This document shows positions 35,704 to 43,963 of a stretch of 45,483 bases of DNA, one piece after another (position 1 is the first letter of the stretch; each line of letters begins with the position of its first letter). The position numbers and the translations under genes were made by a program. Under the pieces are notes generated by a model. The model was not told where the DNA came from. It saw only the letters and a program-made list of their open reading frames with translations, and ran no database searches. The stretch spans positions 1-45,483 of the forward strand of contig SVEA01000073.1 of assembly GCA_015057615.1 (NCBI GenBank), read 5' to 3'. The DNA is from Lachnospiraceae bacterium (GTDB lineage: Bacteria; Bacillota; Clostridia; Lachnospirales; Lachnospiraceae).

Positions 35704-36654
35704 CTATTGTTTAGTAAAAATATAGATCTCATTATCTTTTTGATTGGAAGCATAGATTTCTTCGTCTTCATTCATCGTTATATAGTAAAAATCCAATTTG
35801 GGATCATAAACATCCCCTTTATATAAGGTTTCTAAATATTCACCGTCCAGATTGAAAGTTTCTACCTGATGGGTAGCACAGCTGAATATGTATATGATAT
35901 CATCTCGAACAACTAAATCGGAAGGTCCATAATGCCCGCTATTTAGCTTCTCTATTTTACTGATTTTTTTATCTGTTATTTTCGCTAAGAAGGATTGTCC
36001 GGTATATATAGAATTTTTATCATAATCATAGGTTTGTGCATAATATATCTGATCGTTCTGCAAATCCCTCCCCATAATACCGTTTAAATCATTTCCAATT
36101 AACTTATTCGTTCCATTCTCCTCAATTATAAGAATCCTAGCTTTTTTGGATTTTAATGTCCGAAAGGAAAGATAGATATTTTTATCTGCATCAACCTCCA
36201 TATCTAATAAATCACAATCAAACTTATCTACCTGCTTGATCGGATATTCTTTTACATACTCAAAGTTCTTATTAAACACCTGAACTCTGGCATTTCCTTC
36301 TTCGGCTATATAGAAATTACCCTCCGGATCAGTTACGATGAGTACAGGAGATATAAATTCACATTCCCCGTTTCCCGTCTTTCCGATTTCCTTTAGAAAA
36401 GTGCCATTGCTATCGTATTGACCGATGGTATCAGAGCCTTTATTCACCACATAGAGCATGGAATTTGTATAAAGGATTCCGGCAGGATTATCTAAGTGAT
36501 TATTACCTTCTATGAAAACTTTTTTATCATACCGATTGGTAACATTCGTTCCGGTTTTGATTGTTTCTAAATTATCTTCTTTTAGGCTGCAAGAAGTCAG
36601 CGATAAAAGAAGAATACTTATTGTAATTATTTTCAGCCTTGCTAGATTATTCAT
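35704..36654 (-). CDS. Lipoprotein with NHL-like six-bladed beta-propeller
   Basis: About 316 residues. A lipoprotein signal peptide ends LLLSLTSC (Cys at about 22). Repeated blade sequences follow, such as NPAGILYTNSMLYVVNKGSD, FNKNFEYVKEY and NLDGEYLETLY, and suggest a 6-bladed propeller exposed on the cell surface. No catalytic residues are recognised, so binding is more likely than catalysis. ATG at 36654 has AAAGGAGG 7 nt upstream. It is preceded by a tandem array of five 32-bp hairpin-RBS units, the last of which supplies this ribosome binding site. Confidence 0.82.
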   Translation of the reverse strand: MNNLARLKIITISILLLSLTSCSLKEDNLETIKTGTNVTNRYDKKVFIEGNNHLDNPAGILYTNSMLYVVNKGSDTIGQYDSNGTFLKEIGKTGNGECEFISPVLIVTDPEGNFYIAEEGNARVQVFNKNFEYVKEYPIKQVDKFDCDLLDMEVDADKNIYLSFRTLKSKKARILIIEENGTNKLIGNDLNGIMGRDLQNDQIYYAQTYDYDKNSIYTGQSFLAKITDKKISKIEKLNSGHYGPSDLVVRDDIIYIFSCATHQVETFNLDGEYLETLYKGDVYDPKLDFYYITMNEDEEIYASNQKDNEIYIFTKQ

Positions 36655-36663
36655 TTTGTAACC

Positions 36664-36823
36664 TCCTTTCTGTGTGGTTTTTGGATTCTTTTCCTCATTT
36701 CTGAGCAACTTTTTGCATTCCTATTCCCATCTTCTGCACAACTTCTGCAATCCTGCCCCCATTTTCTGTACAACTTTTGTATTCCTGTCCTAATTTTTAG
36801 CATAGCTTTTTGCATTTTGTCCC
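36664..36823 (-). repeat. Five tandem 32-bp hairpin-RBS units upstream of the lipoprotein gene
   Basis: Full 32-bp units lie at 36792-36823, 36760-36791, 36728-36759 and 36696-36727, and a fifth, diverged one at about 36664-36695 ends in the gene's own AAAGGAGG. On the minus strand each reads roughly RGGAYAGGAATGC, then AAAAGTTGTGC, then AGAAATG. Within units short stems covary (TACAA/TTGTA, GCAA/TTGC). The units abut with no spacers, so this is not CRISPR. Beyond it, 36824-37125 shows no gene. Confidence 0.8.
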
Positions 36824-37125
36824 ACATATACCCTGTATTGTAATTATATTACACATATAAACAAATTAAGTCAACCCTGGTTCAGCTCCATCAAACCCGA
36901 ACCCCTTTCTCCCCTTATATAGTGGAGTTAGTGGAGGATGACGACTCAACAACTATATATTGGCTATCGTTTCTAATGAAAAAACAAATATAGTGTTTAG
37001 TTTCTCCTTTGGGTATAAAAAACACACTATTTCATCGTGATTTAGCGATAAAACAGTGTACCTTTACGTGGCGAAGTATTTAAGATTAAATCTTAAATTT
37101 CATTTAATGTCGTAAGTATAGATTT

Positions 37126-37151
37126 AAGGAGGGAGTTCATTTCCCTCCCTT
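37126..37151 (-). terminator. Hairpin after the GNAT gene
   Basis: AAGGAGGGA pairs with TCCCTCCCTT around an 8-nt loop. It lies about 38 bp beyond the acetyltransferase stop. The U-tract is weak. Confidence 0.5.
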
Positions 37152-37188
37152 ACTTCACAATTGTGAAAGTTTATTAACTAAGGTAGTC

Positions 37189-37716
37189 TCATTTGATGAG
37201 GTTAATCCAAAATATTTGTTGTTCTTTATCTTTAAAATAATTTTCGCAAGTTAATATCCCACCACAACTAATTGCTGTTCGGCTTGAAGCTATGTTATCT
37301 TTATCACAGGAAATCATCACCTTTGGTAATTTCATTTCTCTTGCTGTTTCTAAAGCAAGTAATAATTGTTGTTTACCATATCCCTTTTTTCGTTCTGTCG
37401 GGCGAATTCCATATCCAATATGACCACCATTCATTTCTAAATCCTCTGTGAGAAAATGTCTTAATTGAATAGAGCCTATAATTTTATTGTCAGATTTTCG
37501 TACTGAAAAAAATGTGCTTGCATGAACATTATCTCTTGACAACTTGTCTTTTTCAATAGAGAGAACAATATTAAGCCATTCGTTAAAATCATTATAGTAT
37601 GCTATACCACAGCTACCATTGATATGTGTTTCACCAAAATTGAAGTATTCCTGGCGATATTCCAAAATGCTTTTTTCTAATTCCTTTGATGGTTTAACTA
37701 ATATCAAAGTACCCAT
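37189..37716 (-). CDS. GNAT-family N-acetyltransferase
   Basis: About 175 residues. The core acetyl-CoA fold has FSVRKSDNKIIGSIQLRHF, then HIGYGIRPTERKKGYGKQQL, whose R-x-x-G-x-G-like pyrophosphate loop is RKKGYGK, and the ISCDKDNIASSRT segment typical of RimJ-like or YjaB-like GNATs. ATG at 37716 is used, with GGGG 8 nt upstream; a TTG two codons earlier is less likely. Single gene with its own terminator; substrate unknown. Confidence 0.88.
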   Translation of the reverse strand: MGTLILVKPSKELEKSILEYRQEYFNFGETHINGSCGIAYYNDFNEWLNIVLSIEKDKLSRDNVHASTFFSVRKSDNKIIGSIQLRHFLTEDLEMNGGHIGYGIRPTERKKGYGKQQLLLALETAREMKLPKVMISCDKDNIASSRTAISCGGILTCENYFKDKEQQIFWINLIK

Positions 37717-37802
37717 TTTCAATCCCCTTTACAAAAAGTAATCTACATCGTAATTATAAACAATAGCAAATTAAATGTATGGTAATATCATACATTATAT
37801 GA

Positions 37803-38054
37803 TTACTTAAAATCAATATATTTGAAGATTATATTCGCTTCCAGAAATACATGCAGAGCATAGCTACATACTAATGACCCTTTATTTTCTATGCTAATTT
37901 CTGTGAATGAGCATAGAAAATGTCCAGTATTGTCAATTGCGGTTGTAACCGTTACGAACTCAGGTCCCATAATACGAAGCTTAGATGGGCAGTATCCATA
38001 ACGGGAGGTAATGATTACCCCTACCACTTCCAAACGCTTTTGAAAGTCAGTCAT
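37803..38054 (-). CDS. Unrecognised 83-residue open frame
   Basis: The product starts MTDFQKRLEVVGVIITSRYGYC and ends ANIIFKYIDFK, with two internal Cys-containing beta-like stretches. No ribosome binding site precedes the ATG and no family is recognised. It fills most of the gap 37717-38318. The other notable item there is an inverted pair GTTCTGGT (38116-38123) and ACCAGAAC (38161-38168) around a TATAAT (38137-38142), a possible regulated plus-strand promoter for the ABC genes. Confidence 0.2.
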   Translation of the reverse strand: MTDFQKRLEVVGVIITSRYGYCPSKLRIMGPEFVTVTTAIDNTGHFLCSFTEISIENKGSLVCSYALHVFLEANIIFKYIDFK

Positions 38055-38318
38055 TGTAAGTGGTTAAGTTCATTTTCAAAAGATACTTTATGGTATAACC
38101 TCCTTTCGAATACGCGTTCTGGTGATATAAGCCTATTATAATACATCTCTGATAATTTCAACCAGAACGGGAACAAGTGTTTGCTAATATTTGTAGAAGT
38201 GCTTATAAATACTATGATTAATGTCATCATCCGATTTCACCACTATATAATTCTCCCCAGTAGGAATTGACATATTTAAACATATGGAATACAATTGGAA
38301 AAGTAATACTTATAGAAA

Positions 38319-38448
38319 GCGTAAAAACCGCACAGAAATGAGGATAGTGTGAAACATAAATCTTTCACCAAGCGAATTAATTCGCTTTGCAAATATTGTG
38401 CCTGCCGCGCAAAGTTTGCAGACTATGAAGAAAGGTACGGTTATTAAA
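38319..38448 (+). promoter_or_regulatory. Hairpin-RBS motif plus two-hairpin leader (leader family, copy 2)
   Basis: GCGTAAAAACCGC followed by ACAGAAATGAGGA (38319-38344) is a dispersed copy of the 32-bp unit. Right after it 38347-38448 repeats the ppa leader: GTGAAA/TTTCAC hairpin, then TTGTGC/GCGCAA around CTGCC, then GAAGAAAGG and ATTAAAATG. The hairpin 2 arms differ from the ppa copy but still pair. Confidence 0.5.
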
Positions 38449-39541
38449 ATGAAATACAATTTGAAAATCTCATTCTTAAATTTAGTAAGGCACAAATCTT
38501 TAATTACATTACAAATCGTATGCTTATCCTTAAGTATGATTACCGTGACATTTTTCTTAAGTCAGGCAAATGGTGCCATTGAAAACGTAAAAAAGGATAT
38601 TGCTATAAATCGTCAGAATAGCCTGGTACGCTTGGATCATAATATATTTTCAGAGGGAGAAGAAATTCATTTACAGGATATTGAATATTTTGGTGCGAAT
38701 GATAATGTTTTAAATGCAGAGTACTCTATTCGGTATTTTCCAGATCAAATTCTATCAGATAACAAATATATGTCTTTCCGCCAATGTCTATATCGTAAGT
38801 AAAAATTACTCGAAAATTTATACGAAAGATACCATTCACGGCAGCTGGATACAAAAGGACAATGAGTGCGTAATTGCGAAATTTGTTGCAGAGCTATATC
38901 ATTTAAAAATCAATGATAAAATCTATATTAATTCAAAGGAGTTCGTTATAAAGGGTATTCTTAATATCGAAGATCATAAAGATATCTTCATTTTATTTCA
39001 GGATGATTTTGATATCCATATGAATGACTATACCATATATCTATTTTCAGATGATCCGGATACCCTTGCGAGAAAACTGGGAGAATTTAGCGGAGAGTAT
39101 AGTATTCAGACCTCTAAAGAAATCGTAGATCAGGCATACAATCGTTTAAAAAGGGGATGGTCTTATACCATCTTCATCTGTTTATTATCTATGTCTTACG
39201 GTTTTTTTGCAGTAAATAATATCATTCGATTTTACATAAATAAACGCATGAGAAAAATTGCAATCATGCTAGCTTATGGAGCTACAAAAAGAGATATCTT
39301 TGCTCAATTATTTATAGAATTACTGACTGTAAACTTTATTTCCATCTCTTTAATCAGTATAATAGTGAAGCTAATCAATAATTATGCCGTAAAGTTAAAC
39401 ATCTACATTTTAACGGACTATAAGGTTTTTCTCGTCAGCCTGTTACTCGCAATTTTACCCTCTTTTCTTATTATTAATTCAACCGTAAACAAAATATTTA
39501 AAAACAGTATTGTAAGTATATTTAAGGAGAAATCTCTGTGA
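38449..39541 (+). pseudogene. FtsX/MacB-type ABC transporter permease, frameshifted
   Basis: Restored length about 363 residues. It has an N-terminal membrane helix (SLITLQIVCLSLSMITVTFF), an extracytoplasmic MacB_PCD-like domain and a C-terminal three-helix FtsX core ending IFKNSIVSIFKEKSL. The frame breaks near 38779: TCTTTCCGCCAATGTC should probably read TTC GCC AAT GTC, so one extra C is present. After it the second frame continues without further lesions to 39541. ATG at 38449 is the likely start, although its ribosome binding site is weak. It pairs with the permease at 39538 and the ATPase at 40830. A base-call error is an alternative to true loss. Confidence 0.8.
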
Positions 39542-40737
39542 AAATTTATTTAGTTGAAAAAGTACTTAAGAAATTAAAATCAAATATGAAGTTGTATATA
39601 ATGATCGGTATTCAGCTGATAATCGGTTATATTATACTATCCATTTTTCTATCCTCTAATTTACAGTTCAACCGCCAATATCGGGATATGGTGGAAAGCG
39701 GCAATCAGGAAAGCTACGCCCTAAAACCTAAGCTTCGGGATACCTCTCTCTATGACACTGAAAATTTCAATTTAATCTCCTGGGGAAAATCAAAACCAGT
39801 GCCAAAGGAATGCACCGATTATTCTATAACGGATGCGGATATTGCTTATTTACAGGAGAAGTATAAAATCGACATTCATGTGAAAGTAAAGGTACCCATT
39901 TTTTATATGAAAGCACCGGAAGGCAGTAACCTTGTGCCGGACTATACGCTATACTATGATTCGTCACAAAAGAATATCGCCGTCTCCGATGGTTTCTATG
40001 AAATGCTATCCGATATAGAAAGTCTTCTTACCATCAATCCAAGGGATTTTCCATTTGCATTAGATTTAGACAATAACAATTTTATTTATCATAGGCAACC
40101 AATACCGTTTGAAAGATATCAAAGCGATTTAAATGAAGCCTACCTACCTCTTACTATGTATTATGATTACTTTCATTATAAAGATATTATAGACACTTCA
40201 ATCTATATTAATTTTGGAAGCAGTGATGCGAAGGAGATGGCAAATATCACCTATGGAATTAAAGAATATTTGCAGAGTATACATTCGAATTATCAATATA
40301 ACTTTGATGATCCGATTTACAATTTTATTTCCTTAGTCGATGACAAAAAATCCGAAGCAAATATCGCTATTTTCATATCTATGCTGTTGATGCTGACAAT
40401 CACCATTGGATTATCCGGTGTCTTTATTATGATGGTTGATGAACGAAAAAAGGAAATTGCGATCAGCTGTTCCCTGGGTTGTACCAAATTTAATATCATA
40501 ATGGAAATCCTTCTTGAATTAACGATTGTAATCGCAGCAAGTACCCTCCTCGGATTAAGCATTAGCTACTTGATTTTACGAAACGGGCTGGACATGGATG
40601 GCATTATCATCTATATGAATAAAATGACACCGATTATACTTGTAGCACTCTCCATTCTGTTTGAAATGATTGTAATTATTCCATCCGTATGGATGATAAA
40701 CAAATTTACCCCGATTGAGATATTAAGAAATGCATAA
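39538..40737 (+). CDS. FtsX-like ABC transporter permease
   Basis: 399 residues, GTG start overlapping the previous stop by 4 nt (GTGA), with AAGGAG upstream. N-terminal helix at about 17-40, an extracytoplasmic domain to about 275, then three helices including MLLMLTITIGLSGVFIMMVD followed by ERKKEIAISCSLGCTKFNI, the hallmark coupling segment of FtsX/MacB permeases. The C-terminal FTPIEILRNA is also typical. With 38449 and 40830 it forms a peptide- or lipid-extruding ABC module, similar to antimicrobial-peptide resistance or bacteriocin-associated exporters. Confidence 0.9.
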   Translation: MKIYLVEKVLKKLKSNMKLYIMIGIQLIIGYIILSIFLSSNLQFNRQYRDMVESGNQESYALKPKLRDTSLYDTENFNLISWGKSKPVPKECTDYSITDADIAYLQEKYKIDIHVKVKVPIFYMKAPEGSNLVPDYTLYYDSSQKNIAVSDGFYEMLSDIESLLTINPRDFPFALDLDNNNFIYHRQPIPFERYQSDLNEAYLPLTMYYDYFHYKDIIDTSIYINFGSSDAKEMANITYGIKEYLQSIHSNYQYNFDDPIYNFISLVDDKKSEANIAIFISMLLMLTITIGLSGVFIMMVDERKKEIAISCSLGCTKFNIIMEILLELTIVIAASTLLGLSISYLILRNGLDMDGIIIYMNKMTPIILVALSILFEMIVIIPSVWMINKFTPIEILRNA

Positions 40738-40749
40738 ACCAAAATACTT

Positions 40750-40808
40750 GATATGAGTGTCGCTCCTATTCATATTCATTGTTTTGATTGACTTATGGCA
40801 CTTAAATC
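40750..40808. repeat. Short inverted-repeat remnant B3
   Basis: Begins GATATGAGTGTC, 12 bp after the permease stop, then matches short pieces of B1/B2 (CCTATTCATAT, TTGACTTATGGCACT). The right terminal repeat is degraded. Confidence 0.6.
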
Positions 40809-40829
40809 AATACTTAAGGAGGAATTTAT

Positions 40830-41492
40830 TTGATTGAGCTGAAGAATATTTGTAAATCCTATCAGACAAAATCACAGAAGGTAGATGCCTTAAAAAATAT
40901 ATCGTTTCTTATAGATAATAAAGATTATATTGCAATCATGGGACGATCCGGCTGCGGCAAAAGCACACTTTTGAATATTCTTGGATGCATGGATAAATAC
41001 GATTCCGGCGAATACCTTTTTGAAGGAAAAGATATCAAAAGCTTATCCGGTAAAGAATTGGCTTATTTTCGAAATAAGGAAATTGGCTTCGTCTTTCAAG
41101 CCTTCAATTTAATCGATGATATGACGGTGCGTGAAAACATCGAGGTGCCTTTAGGATATGCCAATGTGCCGAAAAAGAAGCGCAAAGCCCGGGCACTAGA
41201 ATTACTGTCTCAGGTGGATCTGTATGAAAAGGCAAACAACTATCCTTCCCAGCTATCTGGGGGACAGCAGCAAAGAGTTGCCATTGCAAGATCACTAGCA
41301 AACAATCCGAAAATTATCTTAGCAGATGAACCCACCGGTAATCTTGATTATCATTCCGGGGTTGATATCATGAATTTGTTATCGGAATGTAACGCTCTGG
41401 GGACAACGATCATTTTAGTAACCCATGACACATCCATCGCAAGCTATGCTAAGAAAACCGTAAATATGTTTGATGGAAACTTTATAGATTAA
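40830..41492 (+). CDS. ABC transporter ATP-binding protein (LolD/MacB/FtsE type)
   Basis: 220 residues. Walker [10 protein letters not shown] (38-46), Q-loop Gln90, signature LSGGQQQR (142-149), Walker B IILADEP (162-168), D-loop NLD, H-loop His199. All ATPase motifs are intact. Start codon is TTG, with AAGGAGG 7 nt upstream. It energises the two FtsX-like permeases just upstream. Confidence 0.94.
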   Translation: MIELKNICKSYQTKSQKVDALKNISFLIDNKDYIAIMGRSGCGKSTLLNILGCMDKYDSGEYLFEGKDIKSLSGKELAYFRNKEIGFVFQAFNLIDDMTVRENIEVPLGYANVPKKKRKARALELLSQVDLYEKANNYPSQLSGGQQQRVAIARSLANNPKIILADEPTGNLDYHSGVDIMNLLSECNALGTTIILVTHDTSIASYAKKTVNMFDGNFID

Positions 41493-41498
41493 ACCTAT

Positions 41499-41792
41499 GA
41501 TATGAGTGTCAAAAGCCGATTTATAAACCAACTTCATCAATTTGCACAATTTATGTGTTGACAAGTAATAGGAAACACATTTCATTCGCAACCCATTGTC
41601 TCACAAAGCACTGCATAAAACGCAGTACTTGGGTTGAAGTACGTAATGGTACATAAGATCATAAAACACATAATCTAGGTATCAACGACTTCAAACAGTT
41701 GCTCATTAAAATATTGTATCCTGTTACTTGAGTTTTTTGATTTGTGCAATTGAAGAAGGCGATTTTTTTAGGAAGGCTTTTGGTCTCATATC
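41499..41792. repeat. Dispersed inverted-repeat element, copy A3 (294 bp, complete, inverted)
   Basis: Left end GATATGAGTGTCAAAAGCC, right end GGCTTTTGGTCTCATATC. It reads as the reverse complement of A2 and A1 throughout and has exactly the same length as A2. It starts 7 bp after the ATPase stop codon and separates the two ABC export modules. Confidence 0.85.
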
Positions 41793-41833
41793 GATCTATC
41801 AATATAATAAACCCACGGTATAAGGAGAAGCAT

Positions 41834-42562
41834 ATGCAGGTAAAAATTGAAGGCATTACTAAAAAATTAGGACAAAGAGAAGTGCTAAATAATATATCCT
41901 TTGTTGTTCCAGATAATAAATGTGTAGGATTAATTGGTCCGAATGGTGCTGGAAAAACGACGATCCTTCGTTTGATTCTTGGGCTTTATATCGAAGACAG
42001 GGGAAGGGTTCTCTTTGACGATAAGAAGAGGGAGCAGCTTAATTTGGCAGATCCTGATACATGCATTACCTTTCTGCTGGATGCCTCCGGACTTATGAGG
42101 TTATTGACGGTTCGGGAAAACATTGAGTTTTACCATAGGTTTTATTGCAGAAATGAAAGCTCAGACAAAAGAAATGAAGAAATTGATAATATCCTAAAAA
42201 GAATTAATCTCTATGATTATCGGAATGCAGGTATTAAAGAGCTTTCACGTGGAATGAAACAGAGATTGTCTATCGGTAAAACAATGGTTGCACATCCCCG
42301 GTTTTTTGTAATGGATGAACCGTATTTAGGTCTCGACGTGGAAGCGCAAATTTTTTTATCAGACTACATACAGGAGTTAAAAGCAAGCGGTTGTACCATC
42401 CTGATTAGTGCACATGACTTGGGACATCTGGAAAAGATCTGTGATGAAGCCGTATTTATCAAGAATGGAACTATCGTAGCTCATATCAATATTCCTGCTG
42501 ATTGTAAACGAGACTATTTAGAGGATTTATACAAAGAATATATTATTGAGGGAAAAGGTTGA
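41834..42562 (+). CDS. ABC-2 type transporter ATP-binding protein
   Basis: 242 residues. Walker A GPNGAGKT (35-42), signature LSRGMKQRL (about 137-145), Walker B FFVMDEP (157-163), H-loop in ISAHD. The Q-loop position reads FLLDASGL, with Asp in place of the usual Gln, a variant also seen in some ABC-2 bacteriocin-type ATPases. ATG at 41834 has AAGGAGAAG upstream; an upstream in-frame ATG at 41744 lies inside element A3. It is first in a module with membrane genes at 42658 and 43273. Confidence 0.93.
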   Translation: MQVKIEGITKKLGQREVLNNISFVVPDNKCVGLIGPNGAGKTTILRLILGLYIEDRGRVLFDDKKREQLNLADPDTCITFLLDASGLMRLLTVRENIEFYHRFYCRNESSDKRNEEIDNILKRINLYDYRNAGIKELSRGMKQRLSIGKTMVAHPRFFVMDEPYLGLDVEAQIFLSDYIQELKASGCTILISAHDLGHLEKICDEAVFIKNGTIVAHINIPADCKRDYLEDLYKEYIIEGKG

Positions 42563-42657
42563 AAGAAATACACTTTCAACCACAAGTTTTTGTGCCTGCG
42601 AAATCCTCGGCATAAATTCGGATGCACAGAAATACATGCGGGGGAATGGAGTTAAAA
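42556..42657 (+). promoter_or_regulatory. Two-hairpin leader (leader family, distant copy 3)
   Basis: GTTGAAAG/CTTTCAAC hairpin followed by TGTGC/GCACA pairing around an ATCC/GGAT stem, then CAGAAATAC and GGAGTTAAAAATG. Order and spacing resemble the leaders at 19923 and 38347, with little primary similarity beyond GTGCCTGC. Confidence 0.35.
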
Positions 42658-43276
42658 ATGAATGCATTTCAGTGGTTATTAAGGATATTAAATCATAAAT
42701 TTAAAAAGAAGCTTCAACTGATTAACCTAATAGCAGTTCTAATAACCCTATTACTGTATAACCTTGCTATGATTCCTTCTTTTATTATAGCAGCGATATC
42801 CGTAGTCATCATGGTAAATCGGATTTATTTTAACTTATTCATAACAAATAATATAGCGCCTGTGATAATCCTATCCCATGATCTTAAGAAAGTCATTCTG
42901 ATTTATTTAAAAAAATGGCTTTAAGCTATGCTTTATACCGATAAATCTTCTTTTATTATGTGATTTCATGATAAAATTATTACGATCAAAGCTCAATATT
43001 AACCTCAATATACTTATCGGTATTATTCTCAGCTATGCCTTTATCATCCTGTTTCTTTGGACTTACATGATTCTTCTTTTTTGTATCCGAGATACCTTCG
43101 GAAAATTACTGGACATTTGAGTGATTATGATAAGTGCGGTACTTGGTACGTTATATTCCCCGCAAAATAGTATCTATTTAGCCTGTATTGTAATAGGAAT
43201 TATCCTTTGCATTATTCTCGACGGGCTTTGCCTTAAATATATCAATAATGAAAATTTAATCCGGAGGCTATCATGA
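42658..43276 (+). pseudogene. ABC-2 type membrane protein, broken by a frameshift and an in-frame stop
   Basis: From ATG 42658 (GGAG upstream) the frame reads a membrane protein to KKWL-stop at 42924. Removing one T near 42921 (CTTTAAG to CTTAAG) continues it as KLCFIPINLLLL and on to GKLLDI. A TGA at 43118-43120 then interrupts the same frame, which resumes VIMISAVLGTLYS and ends at 43276, overlapping the next ATG by 4 nt (ATGA). The intact product would be about 205 residues with several helices. Two independent lesions argue for real decay rather than a reading error. Confidence 0.75.
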
Positions 43277-43944
43277 ACCTGATTCTATGGAAAAAATTTA
43301 AGGAAATAAAGAAAACGCCGACAAAAATTATTGCTGCCATACTAACTCCCTGCATATTACTGAGTCTATATACCTTATTAGATATCGAAGTTAATGTAAT
43401 ATTTCGATTATTGCCGCTGGTCTCCACTTGCTTTTCCACCTGCCTATTCTTTAATATCGACGAAATAACATACGCCAGCTGGTATATCATCTTCGGTTTA
43501 AGGATGAGAACTATCTGGCTTGCCAATATTTTATTCCAATTAGTATTCGAATTTACATTAACGGAAATCGTACTAATCATTTACGATGTCCTATTCCGAC
43601 CAGGCATATCAACCGATTCCCTGCTCGTTAATTTATCAACATTTTTTATCGCTTTCTGCTTGCTGGGATTAAGTACGATTCACTACTCCAGTAGCAGTAA
43701 ACGTTCTGTAATTATTGCAAGTATCTTTGCCATAATTAATTTCCTGCTATTCGGATTTCCGCTGCTTTATCCCTTTCTACCGCCCCATTTCCTTGAACAT
43801 ATATATCCCTATGCCTTGGCAATTTCGATTGTTTTAACTTTGGTAGCATATCTTTATATGAATATCGACCGAAGAGAGCTCTTAGCCAGAAATACGCAAG
43901 AATATTTAGACGGTTTTGATACCAAATTCTTTGAGGAGGATTAA
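43273..43944 (+). CDS. ABC-2 type transporter membrane protein
   Basis: 223 residues with about six hydrophobic helices (for example ITYASWYIIFGLRMR flanked by helices, and a SVIIASIFAIINFLLFGFPL helix). The charged C-terminus ends DGFDTKFFEED. It starts with ATGA overlap to the broken upstream gene and a GGAGG site. No sequence family is certain, but the context (ATPase at 41834, paired membrane gene) makes it the second channel subunit. Substrate unknown; immunity or peptide export is a reasonable guess. Confidence 0.75.
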   Translation: MNLILWKKFKEIKKTPTKIIAAILTPCILLSLYTLLDIEVNVIFRLLPLVSTCFSTCLFFNIDEITYASWYIIFGLRMRTIWLANILFQLVFEFTLTEIVLIIYDVLFRPGISTDSLLVNLSTFFIAFCLLGLSTIHYSSSSKRSVIIASIFAIINFLLFGFPLLYPFLPPHFLEHIYPYALAISIVLTLVAYLYMNIDRRELLARNTQEYLDGFDTKFFEED

Positions 43945-43945
43945 A

Positions 43946-43960
43946 ATGAAGTGGCTCTAA
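43946..43960 (+). pseudogene. Start stub of a lost downstream gene
   Basis: GAGGAGGAT overlaps the previous stop, then ATG AAG TGG CTC TAA. This is an excellent ribosome binding site and start followed by a stop at codon 5. It looks like the left edge of a deletion that removed the next operon gene. Confidence 0.4.
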
Positions 43961-43963
43961 TCA

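Noticed and set aside
36664-36823. Possible CRISPR array
   Set aside because: The 32-bp units abut directly without unique spacers and no cas genes are nearby.
38770-38785. Programmed frameshift in the FtsX-like permease
   Set aside because: There is no slippery heptamer or following pseudoknot; a single extra C explains the break more simply.
41744-41833. Longer start for the ABC-2 ATPase
   Set aside because: The extra residues lie inside the A3 repeat, whereas the ATG at 41834 has an AAGGAG site and the normal ATPase beginning.
43118-43120. TGA read as selenocysteine in the ABC membrane gene
   Set aside because: The same gene also has a frameshift, the family has no known Sec, and no stem-loop of the needed kind is evident just downstream.
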